NCBI GenBank assembly: GCA_002319075.1 | Contig: NVQB01000001.1 | Coordinates: 4,154,001 to 4,218,000 of the forward strand | DNA length: 64,000 nucleotides | Direction: 5' to 3' | DNA from: Sphingobacteriaceae bacterium | Lineage (GTDB): Bacteria > Bacteroidota > Bacteroidia > B-17B0 > Aurantibacillaceae | Shown here: positions 1 through 9,479 of the stretch, one piece after another | Position numbering within the stretch: the first letter of the stretch is position 1 | How the letters are laid out: the number at the start of each line of letters is the position of its first letter | Translations under genes and position numbers: made by a program | Notes under the pieces: generated by a model | What the model was told of the DNA's origin: nothing | The model's input: the letters and a program-made list of their open reading frames with translations, nothing else | The model's database searches: none

Positions 1-72
1 AAAGGATTTATTTCGAAAAGTACTATTCTTGAAAAATACCGTGAGGTTTTGATTAAAAGTTCTTTAGATTAA
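1..72 (+). CDS. C-terminal fragment of an unidentified protein
   Basis: The first 24 codons of the window are open in frame 1 and end at TAA 70-72. The visible tail reads like a charged helix (LEKYREVLIK). It is too short to assign to a family. Its orientation matches the next gene. It is called only because the frame is open from the window edge and ends before the next start. Confidence 0.4.
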   Translation, partial: KGFISKSTILEKYREVLIKSSLD

Positions 73-121
73 TAGTGTAACCTTCTTAAAAAAAATGCGT
101 TATTGCAGCACAAATCAGATT

Positions 122-406
122 ATGAAGCTTCTTTTAAAACTCTTACTAATTCTCTTCACTTTAACTTCCTATGAAGGGTATTCACAGGATGGTATGGGGG
201 GAGGAAAGAAAAAACACTTTCGCAGACATAGGAAATATAAGAACTCTTATAATCCATATCTTGAAAAAAAAGGGAAGAATAAACCCAGCGCTAAATTAGC
301 CAGGGAAAACAAAAAAGATCTTCGCAAAAAAAATAAGGCAATCAAAAAACAAAAGCGGCAAAACCGGATCAATACAAAACACGGTAAGCCTGCCAGGAGG
401 CCTTAA
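122..406 (+). CDS. Small exported Lys/Arg-rich protein
   Basis: About 94 residues. I chose the ATG at 122 over an upstream ATG at 95 because it starts directly with a signal peptide (MKLLLKLLLILF...YSQ). The mature part is extremely basic, with GGKKKHFRRHRK near its start and repeated KK/RK to the end, and no recognisable domain. Short exported basic proteins like this are frequent in Bacteroidota. The role is unknown; binding to an acidic surface polymer or nucleic acid is only a guess. Confidence 0.55.
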   Translation: MKLLLKLLLILFTLTSYEGYSQDGMGGGKKKHFRRHRKYKNSYNPYLEKKGKNKPSAKLARENKKDLRKKNKAIKKQKRQNRINTKHGKPARRP

Positions 407-421
407 AACTACTTAGGCAAT

Positions 422-1084
422 TTAGTTTTTCTTTTTTTTAGGTGTGGCGCTTAGTTTACCGCTTCTCCACGCAGAAATAAATTCAGCCCATTTAATTGGA
501 TTCAGGAGATTGTTCATGGGTTGTTGTCCCGATGTATATATTTTGGTGTAATAAGCATTCATCACATACTTATAGTTTTCAGAAGCGCTGGCAGTTTGGG
601 TTCTCTCAAGATAAGACAACTCTTCGCGGGTAAGATTTTTGTCTGCGCGGTCTCTATCAGTATCATTCAGATCAAGAGCAAGGAAAGCGCGTTTAAAATC
701 TTCTTTTGATGGCCATGAATAAATTTCAACCATAGGCAAGTCGACTGTATCTTTTGTAAGTACTTGTATGGCGTAGTAATATTTTTGGCGAAGCGTGTCC
801 GAAATTTTATAAGATCTGTTTTTATGCGTGATTGAAGAAAATTCAAGTTCGTCGCCGGGTTTAATTATCATGCTGAAAAAACCATTCACCAAACTTACCG
901 TGCCACGTTCTGTTCCTTTCACAACAATAGAAACAAAAGGAATAGGAGTAAGACTATCCTGGTCAAGAACCATTCCTGAAAATTGAATTAACGGAAGAGT
1001 AGAAGTAGCAACAGCTTTGGTTTGCGCCTGACTGATGGACACCATTATACAAAATGTAAGTAATAAATTTAATCCGCTTTTCAT
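422..1084 (-). CDS. Exported protein with carboxypeptidase-regulatory-like domain
   Basis: The longest frame begins at 1243, but the ATG at 1084 starts a clean signal peptide (MKSGLNLLLTFCIMVSISQAQ), so the protein is taken as about 220 aa. Residues ~30-90 match the beta-sandwich CarboxypepD_reg-like pattern (FSGMVLDQDSLTPIPFVSIVVKGTERGTV, then a VNGFFS turn), which in this phylum marks surface or periplasmic proteins. The C-terminal half is charged and has no known domain. It ends with a Lys run. Family assignment of the N-terminal domain is fairly safe; the function is unknown. Confidence 0.7.
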   Translation of the reverse strand: MKSGLNLLLTFCIMVSISQAQTKAVATSTLPLIQFSGMVLDQDSLTPIPFVSIVVKGTERGTVSLVNGFFSMIIKPGDELEFSSITHKNRSYKISDTLRQKYYYAIQVLTKDTVDLPMVEIYSWPSKEDFKRAFLALDLNDTDRDRADKNLTREELSYLERTQTASASENYKYVMNAYYTKIYTSGQQPMNNLLNPIKWAEFISAWRSGKLSATPKKKKN

Positions 1085-1267
1085 TTTAAAATAGTTTTTG
1101 TAAGGCTTGGTTTTGTTAGTAGTATGGTGGTATTCTATCGGTGGTTGTTGTTGCTGCTTAGGTGGCCGGTCTGGCTCTTTACGTGCTATAAAAATAATCA
1201 TAGTTTTGAAGGGGCAAAAACTCTTAACAAATTTTGGGCGCACCCTTTTTTTAGCTTATCTTTAGAG

Positions 1268-1275
1268 TAACTTTG
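1268..1275 (+). promoter_or_regulatory. Bacteroidota -7 element TAACTTTG
   Basis: TAACTTTG matches the Bacteroidota -7 consensus TAnnTTTG exactly and lies 6 nt before the ATG at 1282, so the transcript would have almost no leader. No clear TTG -33 element was found at the expected distance. Confidence 0.5.
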
Positions 1276-1281
1276 TAAATA

Positions 1282-2013
1282 ATGTTGAGATTTTTTTTAT
1301 ACCTGGGCTTTATAGTTTTGCTTAAGCAGGGTGTATTTGCGCAGAGTCCTCAGCGCACAGGCAAACCACTTGCCAAACCCCAGTTAAAACCGGCACCAAA
1401 AAAACATTCTCGCACCACCAATCTTGCATTTGGTTTGGGCGTTACCCGCAGTGTGGTTTATTTAGCCCGCAATGTAAAACCCGACAACGATGCTACGGGA
1501 TTGCATAGCTCTGTGCTTTATGGCGGAAAAAAACTGTTCCGTGTCAGTCTGGAATACACGCGTTACAAAACGATTAATATTGAACCTACCTGGTATAATA
1601 TCAGAGCCAGTGTTATAGAGCTGAACGGGCATTTGCTCGCAAGATTTAAAAGTAATAACGCCTATTTTTATCCCTTGTTCGGCATTAGCTACAATCTTTT
1701 TTCAGGAACATATACCGGTATAAATGATTATCTGAACTTAAGTAGTCTTTATGCAAAGAACCAAAAAGTAAACACGCGCTGGTGGGGCTTTAATATTGGA
1801 ACCGGCTACGAATTTTATTTTAAGCCAGGGAGTTTGTTCCTTGATTATAAAATGCGTGTAGGTATAACAGAAGGCAAAAAACAATTGAATATTCAGGACG
1901 TTTGCATTACCGCGGGTTTGAGGATTAATTTAAAAGTGCGTTCACTCTACGGGATTTTTATCTACCGTGGAACACGCAGCCGTTACATGCTCGATAAAAG
2001 CGACGAGGACTGA
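1282..2013 (+). CDS. Predicted outer-membrane beta-barrel protein
   Basis: 243 aa with signal peptide MLRFFLYLGFIVLLKQGVFAQ, a Pro/Lys-rich linker, then alternating amphipathic strands rich in Tyr and Gly (FGLGVTRSVVYLAR, FRVSLEYTRY, WWGFNIGTGYEFYF, LFLDYKMRVGI) typical of small Bacteroidota beta-barrels. Its stop is 7 nt before the antiporter start, so the two genes are probably cotranscribed. No enzyme motif was seen. Confidence 0.65.
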   Translation: MLRFFLYLGFIVLLKQGVFAQSPQRTGKPLAKPQLKPAPKKHSRTTNLAFGLGVTRSVVYLARNVKPDNDATGLHSSVLYGGKKLFRVSLEYTRYKTINIEPTWYNIRASVIELNGHLLARFKSNNAYFYPLFGISYNLFSGTYTGINDYLNLSSLYAKNQKVNTRWWGFNIGTGYEFYFKPGSLFLDYKMRVGITEGKKQLNIQDVCITAGLRINLKVRSLYGIFIYRGTRSRYMLDKSDED

Positions 2014-2020
2014 TTTTTTT

Positions 2021-4177
2021 ATGAAAGCATTACAGGAGTATTTATACACACTCAATCAATTTTTCAACGCTTATCTCCCCTTAAAGAATCCGGTGCTTAT
2101 TCTGGCACTTACGCTTCTCATAATTCTTTTCTCGCCCTTATTATTCAGGCGTTTTCGTGTGCCAGGCATCATTGGTTTAATTCTTGCCGGTGTTTTTATT
2201 GGTCCGCATTGTTTTCACATTATAGAATCCACCAACAGTTTCGAACTGCTTTCAAAAACAGGCTTGTTATACATTATGTTTTTGGCGGGGCTGGAAATTG
2301 ACATGCAGGAATTTAGTCACAACCGCTCTAAAAGCCTGGTCTTTGGAACTTTTACATTTTTAATTCCAATAGTGATAGGCTATTTTGTTTGTGTCTATAT
2401 TTTCCACTTTCCCATCTGGTCATCGGTTTTATTAGCGAGCATGTTTAGCACTCATACTTTGTTAAGTTATCCTATTGTAAGTAATATGGGTATTGTAAAG
2501 AACCGTGCAGTACAGGTAACATTTGGAGGTACTATCATAACCGATTCTGCAGTACTTATTTTACTGGGAATTATTACGAATGTTGTAACCGGAGAAATAA
2601 ATGGGGCCTTCTGGTTTAGAATTGCCGTGTCTTTGAGTCTCCTTGTCTTTTCAACCTTATATCTTTTGCCCCGTATCAGTCGCTGGTTTTTCAGGAATAT
2701 TGAAGCCCAGGCTAGTTCACATTATATTTATGTATTAGCGGTTGTGTTTATTTCTGGATTTTTAAGTGAGTTGGCAGGAGTAGAACCCATCATCGGCGCT
2801 TTTCTTGCCGGGTTAGGATTAAACAAAGTAATTCCGCACACCGGCATCTTAATGAACCGGGTAATTTTTATTGGAAATACTTTATTTATTCCTTTCTTTT
2901 TAATTAGTGCGGGAATGCTGGTAGATCTGCGCCTGTTTTTTAAAGGAACAAACGCTTTAGTGTTTGCAGGAATTTTATCTGCGGTGGGCGTTCTTACCAA
3001 ATACCTTGCAGCCTGGTTAACCGCTGTGATTTATAAATATACCAGGTACGAACGCAATATTATTTTTGGATTAAGTGTATCGCATGCCGCTGCAACACTC
3101 GCTATTATTAAGGTTGGTTTTGATATAGGACTGTTTGATCAAAACGTTATCAATGGAACCATTATTTTAATTTTGGTTTCCTGCCTTGTCAGCTCTTTCG
3201 TTACAGAACGTGCCGCCCGTAAAATTGCTATTCTTGAAAAAGAGGTGGTAAAAAAAGGGAGCGATAGAATTGAAAGGATACTTATTCCGGTAAGTAATCC
3301 TGACAATATTCAACGTCTAATAGATCTTGCACTTCTTATTAAGGATCAGAAATCCATTGAGCCTATTTATCCTTTGTCGATTGTGGAAGACGATGCTGAT
3401 GCTGATGAAAAAATAAATCTGGTGCGTAAAGTCATCGAAGGCGTTGCTGAACAAATAGCGAGTGGCGATAAAAAAGTAGAGGTCCTGAAAAAGGTTGATT
3501 TAAGTATAGTTGACGGAATCGTCAGAACATCCAAAGCCTACAATATTTCTGATATTCTTATCAGTTATAAAGCGCAGCAGGGCTCCGGAGGTATCTTCGG
3601 AAATGTAGCGTCTAGTCTTTTGGCAAAATCAAAACAGGCCATTTTAATCTCCAAGATTTTGCAGCCTCTTAATACTTTTCAAAGAATAGTGGTAGTCTTA
3701 TCTCCCAATGCAGAGTTGGAAAATGGGTTCTCTCGTTCTGTAAATAAAATCAATGCGCTTTTAAAACAATTGGGAAGCAATGCTACTGTTTATGGAACGG
3801 TGAGCACGCTGGATGCGTTTGCAACAGTGATATCGGATCGTAAAAAGGCCTTCTACAAGTACATTAACCTGGAGGCTTTTGACGACGTTCAGGAGTTAAA
3901 TGCAGTGAAGGAAGATGATTTGTTTGTGTTTTTGAGTGCACGTAAACAAACCCTGAGTTATGATTACCATGTAGATGAAATGTCGAAAAAATTACATAAA
4001 ACGAATGAGTTTACCAGCTTTATTGTGTTTTATCCCGACATCTCAAAAGCCTTGCAGGAAGGTCGCTTAAGCGATATTACTTCTACTTCCATCGATCAGC
4101 GTTACGTGCAGGTGAAACAATTTACAGGTAAAATTACCGGGATCTTTAAAAAAGATGAAGAAGAGGGTCAGGGCTAA
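2021..4177 (+). CDS. CPA2-family cation:proton antiporter with C-terminal USP-like domains
   Basis: 718 aa from ATG 2021; an upstream ATG at 1967 lies inside the previous gene and was not used. The first ~400 residues form about twelve membrane segments of the Na+/H+ exchanger fold (FRVPGIIGLILAGVFIGPH, then FLAGLEIDM, as in KefB/NapA-type proteins). The last ~300 residues are soluble and resemble two tandem universal-stress-protein domains (RIERILIPVSN..., then FQRIVVVLSPN...), a common CPA2 architecture in this phylum. Role: exchange of K+ or Na+ for protons at the inner membrane, with the soluble part probably regulatory. Ion specificity cannot be read from the sequence. Confidence 0.88.
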   Translation: MKALQEYLYTLNQFFNAYLPLKNPVLILALTLLIILFSPLLFRRFRVPGIIGLILAGVFIGPHCFHIIESTNSFELLSKTGLLYIMFLAGLEIDMQEFSHNRSKSLVFGTFTFLIPIVIGYFVCVYIFHFPIWSSVLLASMFSTHTLLSYPIVSNMGIVKNRAVQVTFGGTIITDSAVLILLGIITNVVTGEINGAFWFRIAVSLSLLVFSTLYLLPRISRWFFRNIEAQASSHYIYVLAVVFISGFLSELAGVEPIIGAFLAGLGLNKVIPHTGILMNRVIFIGNTLFIPFFLISAGMLVDLRLFFKGTNALVFAGILSAVGVLTKYLAAWLTAVIYKYTRYERNIIFGLSVSHAAATLAIIKVGFDIGLFDQNVINGTIILILVSCLVSSFVTERAARKIAILEKEVVKKGSDRIERILIPVSNPDNIQRLIDLALLIKDQKSIEPIYPLSIVEDDADADEKINLVRKVIEGVAEQIASGDKKVEVLKKVDLSIVDGIVRTSKAYNISDILISYKAQQGSGGIFGNVASSLLAKSKQAILISKILQPLNTFQRIVVVLSPNAELENGFSRSVNKINALLKQLGSNATVYGTVSTLDAFATVISDRKKAFYKYINLEAFDDVQELNAVKEDDLFVFLSARKQTLSYDYHVDEMSKKLHKTNEFTSFIVFYPDISKALQEGRLSDITSTSIDQRYVQVKQFTGKITGIFKKDEEEGQG

Positions 4178-4195
4178 TACTGGCATACTTTTCGC

Positions 4196-4226
4196 TTGAA
4201 ATTATCTTTTGAAATAACTAGTTTTG
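4196..4226 (+). promoter_or_regulatory. Promoter: TTG - 20 bp - TAGTTTTG
   Basis: TTG at 4196-4198 and TAGTTTTG at 4219-4226 are 20 bp apart, fitting the Bacteroidota TTG/TAnnTTTG promoter. The -7 element ends 8 nt before the ATG at 4235, so the in-frame TTG at 4196 is promoter, not start codon. Confidence 0.55.
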
Positions 4227-4234
4227 CCAGCCCT

Positions 4235-4945
4235 ATGCATTTTGACTATACATACATTATTCTTTTCGGTTTCCAGATTTTTGAACCGATGGTATTGGTA
4301 ACAAACACTATCTTCTTTATTTTATGTGTACTCTATTTTGCAAGGCTCAATAAGTTACCACATCTTTACGCGAAACAAATGGCCTGGTTCATGTTAATGC
4401 TGGGAACAAGCAGCGTATTTGGTGCTGTGGGACACGCCGTGCATATGCAGATGGGGGACATATTTTTTAATGTTATAGTATTCTTCATGAATGCTTTTAG
4501 TTTATTGTCTATCTATTTTTGTTTTCGGGCGGCCTATACTTACTTTAATCTTCAAAGGCTACCTAAAAAAAAATATATCTACGTAGCAATGGCTTATGTT
4601 TTAATCTTGCTGGTTGTAAGTGCTATCGTTCGTGATTTCACTATCATAAAAGTTCACGCCGGAATAGTATTGGTTTATTCTTTAATTGTGCATTACCTCG
4701 TTTATAGAAGGTCACAGGAGAAAGGAAGTCAGCTTGTTGTTCTTGGAATACTTCTTTCTTTTCTTCCCATCATTGTACATTCTCTCCATTTTTCCATTGA
4801 CGAGTGGTTTAATTATAAAGATATAGCCCACACCATCATGATAATTTCGCTTATAGTAATCTATAAAGGTGCTTATAAAATTTCCAGGGGATTGCCTTCT
4901 AACACGCAGCCTGATCCTGCTTCAAGGTCAGCACTAAAGGTTTGA
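4235..4945 (+). CDS. Seven-helix membrane protein of unknown function
   Basis: 236 aa from ATG 4235, consisting almost wholly of about seven hydrophobic helices with short loops. A conserved-looking H-x(3)-H stretch (GHAVHMQMGD) and a late histidine (IIVHSLHFSIDEW) lie in or near helices. I do not recognise a firmly named family; it resembles uncharacterised DUF membrane proteins common in Bacteroidota. It has its own promoter and converges with the TamB-like gene 11 bp away. Confidence 0.65.
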   Translation: MHFDYTYIILFGFQIFEPMVLVTNTIFFILCVLYFARLNKLPHLYAKQMAWFMLMLGTSSVFGAVGHAVHMQMGDIFFNVIVFFMNAFSLLSIYFCFRAAYTYFNLQRLPKKKYIYVAMAYVLILLVVSAIVRDFTIIKVHAGIVLVYSLIVHYLVYRRSQEKGSQLVVLGILLSFLPIIVHSLHFSIDEWFNYKDIAHTIMIISLIVIYKGAYKISRGLPSNTQPDPASRSALKV

Positions 4946-4956
4946 TTAAGCCAGAA

Positions 4957-7900
4957 TTAATTCGCTTTTTTGGCGGCTTCTTTTCTTTTTAGTTTCGCTA
5001 AATAACTTCTATAGAGGGTGCCTACCGTTTCAAATTCAACGCGGTAAAAGATCCCTACCCCCTGCGTATAATAACCTCCGGCCAATGCGCTTTGCAGGTT
5101 GTCGTTGGTTTTATTAAATCCTTTTAATCTCAAGCGGCCATCCGGCGATAATTTATAATCGATATTCACATCACCAATAAGAGCATTGGAGTTGTTTTTA
5201 TTCGTGTTATTGTTTACTCCAAAATTGCCGTCAACACTTACTTTATTGTCTAAAAATTGTTTGCTAAGGGCAAGATCAACAGACTCGCCACTTGTGGTAT
5301 TTGCAGGTCTATAGTTTAATCCCAATTGTAGATCGCGGATACCGGTAAGTGTTCCAAAGTAGGTATTTAGAAATTCACTTACCCTGTTACTCAACAACTC
5401 GCTACCGGTTGAGGTTGCAGCGCCTCCTGCGGTAACGCCTCCACCGTTGGCGTTATATATAAGAGGAGTGGTAAATGTTCTGAACAAAAGAAAAGAAAAT
5501 ACCTGCCTGTTTAACTCGGCTTCGTCACTTAAAACACTTGCAATCTTTGTGCGTTCGTCGGCTGTTATGTTTGGAAAGTCGATCTGAAAATTAATGTTCG
5601 GAGTGAATAATTTTCCTGTAATAATAAGCTTGCAATCCACCGGAGTTCTTGTTTTTGATGAGTCGTTTGTGAGTGGCGCAACTGAAGCTCGCTGACGGTA
5701 ACTGGCAATTACGTCGATGTCGGCACCCAAAGGGTTGCCGGCCCACGAAATGCTACTTCCCGCTTCAATATCAAATTTTTTGTTGATCACATTTTCAAGG
5801 GTGAATAAATAATCGCCGTCTGTAAAAATATAATCACCTGTCATCTCAAATTTACCAAGGGTGTTAACCGTTAGTAGTAAATCGCCCTGGCCCTGTACGT
5901 TTAAAACATCCCCGGTTGCTTTATCAATTATAATTTGTACCGCTGCATCAGGGGTTGCATGCAACTTCATCTCCAGGTTAAATCCACTTAACCCCGTTTC
6001 CTTTTTAACCACATTGGTGTCTTTTCTTACAAATTGAATAAAATCGCTTTCACTTATTTCGGCAGGACCATCGAGCGGAAGATAAAATTTACTGCCGCGG
6101 TTAGTCGTGTTTTCAATCTTCATAAAAATATTGTTCAGGAAGCCGTAAACCTCTACTCTCCCGGTTCCAAACACTCTTCCATAAAATGTGGAATTTTCTT
6201 TTTCGGAAGTATTCAGGATCAGCATATTATTATAGCTTATATCATAATCTATTTTGAGCTTGCTGAAATTCTGATGGAAGATATTTCCGTTTATCATCCC
6301 TTGCGAAACTTTAGTTCCTTTTTCGCGGATAGACATATCTGAAAAACGGATCTGATCGGGCATTACTTCTATGTCACCAACAATATTATAACTTACATTG
6401 GTGTAATCAACCTTTACCTCACTTCTGAATAACCTGAATTTTCCGTCAATTTTAATGTCATCAGGAGTGCCATGTATTTTTCCGGCACCATTTACAAAAC
6501 CATCTTTTATTTGAAGGATGCCTTCCAGCAGAGGGTTTAAGAGTCTCAGATTGGCCGGCTTGGCGGCGAAATCAAGGTCGATGGATTCAGGTCTCTTATC
6601 TAAATAATAAGTTCCTTTAAAAGAAATGTTTTTTGATGCTTCACCGCTTTCATCTATAATTCCCAAAGAAGTAAAACCACTAAGTTTGATAAATTTTTCA
6701 GCAGTATAATACGTAGTGTTTACCTGCAAGCTCCCAACAAGATTGTCGTTTATTTTTAGTTCGGAAAGGACCAGGTCTCCGTTAAATGCAAAATTATTAT
6801 TAACGTTAGAAAGTGTAATGTTTCCATTCATCTTACCAACCATCTTAAGGCTAATGACCTGCAAAAGGGGATTAAACTGTTCGAGAATGACGTTTTTTGT
6901 AGCAACCAGTAAACTGTCGCCAACGAAAGGAGAAAGATTACCTGCAACATTTATACTTTGCTGTTTGTTGACAATTGACATCGGACCAACAAAGAGGCTT
7001 CCGTTTTTTGCTATGCTGATGGTGTTGGGGGCCGACAAACTCCATGTGCTATCGTTGAGCGTAATAGAAAGTTGTTCATTCGTAAGATTGATACTTTCGT
7101 TTTCAAGCTTTACCTGGCCTTTTATCTGACCTTTGTTAGAAGGTGATTTTAAATTATCCCAATCAATGGCGTAATTTGATTCTTTGTCAATGGACTTTAC
7201 TGCGAAATTAAAATTGTCCATATTTAAACTATCAGCCAGGTGTAAGGCCTTTCCAGAGGCTTCGGCAAGAACCGTGTTTTGATTTTCATTCAGAATAAAA
7301 ACAACATCGGTCATAAACATAGATTTATAATCCAGCCGCGAAGAATTAATTTGTACGTTTAATTTATTTTCAGCCGCATTAAAATTACCATCCACAATAC
7401 TTCCGGTGCTCACCATCAAATCAGGAATAAAGAGCTCATTGATAGTTTTGAATTTTTTGATTTTAATCTGGAAGGAAAGCTCATCGCTGTATTTTTTATC
7501 TGTCTTAGGCTTAGCAAAGTAACCGGGATAGTAGTAGTAAAGAAAAGCTTCAAAAGCAGGTTTGAGATTCGTTACCTCGTAGCGGCCATAAACGGCAGCG
7601 TTGAGATATTCTGTACTTAACCTGACTTTTTTGTCAGGCGTATTTTGCTCCATTTGAATGTTGAAAGTACTGAGCTTAAATGTTCTTGTTTTGGTTTTAT
7701 AAATGGTATTATCGAAATTAATTTGCCCGCTTAAATTATCAAGATTATCACCATTTATATTTAAGAGTATTTGTGACGATAAAATACCACTGTCGTTTTT
7801 ATTGGTGAAGTGGAGCGCATTCAGATTTAAAGCATTGATAGTAGAAATGAAATCCATTTCCGGAAATTTGTCTTTAAAGTCAATGGTGCCGTTAAAATCA

Positions 7901-9429
7901 AAATCAGCATTAGGATCTTTACTTGTTAGCAGCCCGCTAAACAGGGCCTCAGAGATTTTTCCATTCAGGTCGATGTTAGTATAGGTGTAATTATTGAAAT
8001 TGATACTCGCTACTTTTCCTAGGAATTCTGCTTCCAGGTTTTTCACATCTATGCCTTTTCCTTTTATCTCTGTATTTACTGTCAGGCCGTTAAAATCGCT
8101 CTGACCCAACAGTGTTCCAAGATTAAAGTTTTCAGTACTTATTTTTCCGTGATAGGCAAGTTCTTTTGCTGTTTCACCAAGCTTAATACTAAGTTGGGTG
8201 TTTACTTTTCCTAAAGCTGTATTAAACTTTCCGTAAGTAGTAAAGTCGCTGATAAAGCCGTCAAATTTTCCTTTATAGTTTACGGTACCTAATCTTTTTA
8301 ACTCTTCAGGAAGGCTGATTTTGTTATGATCAGAAAAGGGGTAGGAGGGAATATGAATAATATCGGAATAATTTGTCGCTAATTCCTTGGCATCAAAATG
8401 CAGGAAGGTGGAATTAATGTCTGGCAGGCCGCTAAGCGTTAGATTGCCTTTAAATTGTGTATGCGCTCCGTAAGACAGATGGATGTTTTTTAAAATCATA
8501 TCGCTCACGAACCCTTTTACTTCACCCGAAAGGCGCAGCGTTTCATCTAATCCATTCAGTTCGCTGGTAAAACTCGAGATATCTGTAAAACTTACAAAGG
8601 TGCTGTCTTCCAGTTTACAATTCATCTTAACTTTATCAATAAAATCCGGATAGTCGTCCCAGCTGTTATAGGCAAAATCTATTTTTCCTTTTACAAATGT
8701 TCTTGGGGTTTTAAGATTTATGTTTTCGCAAAGTAGCCGGTGATCGCTGATTCTGGCGCGCGTAGAAAGATGGGAAACTTCAAAACCGCTTTGTTCCTTT
8801 GTTCTGAAATCGGCAAGCGTGAGTGCAATGGTGTCTTGATCTAACTTAAAGTCCGAGACTTTTCCATACGTTTGTTTTAACCAAATGTCATCGAAATTGA
8901 TGTTGTGATTCACAGGAGTTACATACTTTTCATTGCGGTAAACAAAAGCAACATTATCGAGAAACATATCTCCAAAGCTAATGTCCCATTCTGCTTTAGA
9001 GGTAGTATCTGCTACGCCAGAATCAAAATAGTCTATAAAATGCTGATAATTATAAGTGGAGTCCCCCTTGTATTTTATGAGTTTTGAAGTAGCGTTTTTA
9101 AGAGTGATTTTATCAAGACGAAGCGAATGGTTTTTAAAATCAAAATTTTTAATATCCACTAAAATGTCTCCGCTAAAAATGGTATCTTTTCGTTTATCCA
9201 GAATAAAAACACCTTGAAGATTGGCGTTGGAAAAAAATTCAAGACGGATAGTGTTAACATAAACTTCGCTTTGCAGTTCTGAGCTAAGGTAACTCGTGGC
9301 TTTACGGCCTAACCAGGTTTGAAAAGAATAGGTTTGAACGCCAAAATACAAGCCTGTAACTACCAGAATAATGAATAGCAGCAGGAGTCCCGATGTTTTA
9401 AAGAATATTCTTGTAACTTTGCGAAGCAT
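4957..9429 (-). CDS. tamB: TamB-like translocation and assembly module protein
   Basis: About 1490 aa. I used the ATG at 9429 (MLRKVTRIFFKTSGLLLLFIILVV), which gives an N-terminal membrane anchor; the longer frame to 9510 would run into the divergent tsaD. The body is a very long series of beta-strands with AsmA-like repeats. The last ~300 residues carry the DUF490/TamB C-terminal features: DVIASYRQRA, TGKLFTPNINFQIDFP and the SVLSDEAELNRQVFSFLLF segment. TamB-like proteins span the periplasm and supply lipids or outer-membrane proteins to the outer membrane. In Bacteroidota they work without a classical TamA next door, as here. Confidence 0.9.
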   Translation of the reverse strand: MLRKVTRIFFKTSGLLLLFIILVVTGLYFGVQTYSFQTWLGRKATSYLSSELQSEVYVNTIRLEFFSNANLQGVFILDKRKDTIFSGDILVDIKNFDFKNHSLRLDKITLKNATSKLIKYKGDSTYNYQHFIDYFDSGVADTTSKAEWDISFGDMFLDNVAFVYRNEKYVTPVNHNINFDDIWLKQTYGKVSDFKLDQDTIALTLADFRTKEQSGFEVSHLSTRARISDHRLLCENINLKTPRTFVKGKIDFAYNSWDDYPDFIDKVKMNCKLEDSTFVSFTDISSFTSELNGLDETLRLSGEVKGFVSDMILKNIHLSYGAHTQFKGNLTLSGLPDINSTFLHFDAKELATNYSDIIHIPSYPFSDHNKISLPEELKRLGTVNYKGKFDGFISDFTTYGKFNTALGKVNTQLSIKLGETAKELAYHGKISTENFNLGTLLGQSDFNGLTVNTEIKGKGIDVKNLEAEFLGKVASINFNNYTYTNIDLNGKISEALFSGLLTSKDPNADFDFNGTIDFKDKFPEMDFISTINALNLNALHFTNKNDSGILSSQILLNINGDNLDNLSGQINFDNTIYKTKTRTFKLSTFNIQMEQNTPDKKVRLSTEYLNAAVYGRYEVTNLKPAFEAFLYYYYPGYFAKPKTDKKYSDELSFQIKIKKFKTINELFIPDLMVSTGSIVDGNFNAAENKLNVQINSSRLDYKSMFMTDVVFILNENQNTVLAEASGKALHLADSLNMDNFNFAVKSIDKESNYAIDWDNLKSPSNKGQIKGQVKLENESINLTNEQLSITLNDSTWSLSAPNTISIAKNGSLFVGPMSIVNKQQSINVAGNLSPFVGDSLLVATKNVILEQFNPLLQVISLKMVGKMNGNITLSNVNNNFAFNGDLVLSELKINDNLVGSLQVNTTYYTAEKFIKLSGFTSLGIIDESGEASKNISFKGTYYLDKRPESIDLDFAAKPANLRLLNPLLEGILQIKDGFVNGAGKIHGTPDDIKIDGKFRLFRSEVKVDYTNVSYNIVGDIEVMPDQIRFSDMSIREKGTKVSQGMINGNIFHQNFSKLKIDYDISYNNMLILNTSEKENSTFYGRVFGTGRVEVYGFLNNIFMKIENTTNRGSKFYLPLDGPAEISESDFIQFVRKDTNVVKKETGLSGFNLEMKLHATPDAAVQIIIDKATGDVLNVQGQGDLLLTVNTLGKFEMTGDYIFTDGDYLFTLENVINKKFDIEAGSSISWAGNPLGADIDVIASYRQRASVAPLTNDSSKTRTPVDCKLIITGKLFTPNINFQIDFPNITADERTKIASVLSDEAELNRQVFSFLLFRTFTTPLIYNANGGGVTAGGAATSTGSELLSNRVSEFLNTYFGTLTGIRDLQLGLNYRPANTTSGESVDLALSKQFLDNKVSVDGNFGVNNNTNKNNSNALIGDVNIDYKLSPDGRLRLKGFNKTNDNLQSALAGGYYTQGVGIFYRVEFETVGTLYRSYLAKLKRKEAAKKAN

Positions 9430-9479
9430 ACGGCTTTGGATAAAGATAAGGCAAAAAACCAGCTGGCATGGGCTAAAAA

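Noticed and set aside
422-1243. 273-aa version of the minus-strand exported protein
   Set aside because: The added N-terminal 53 residues are low complexity (QQQQ, PP) and come before a clear signal peptide at 1084.
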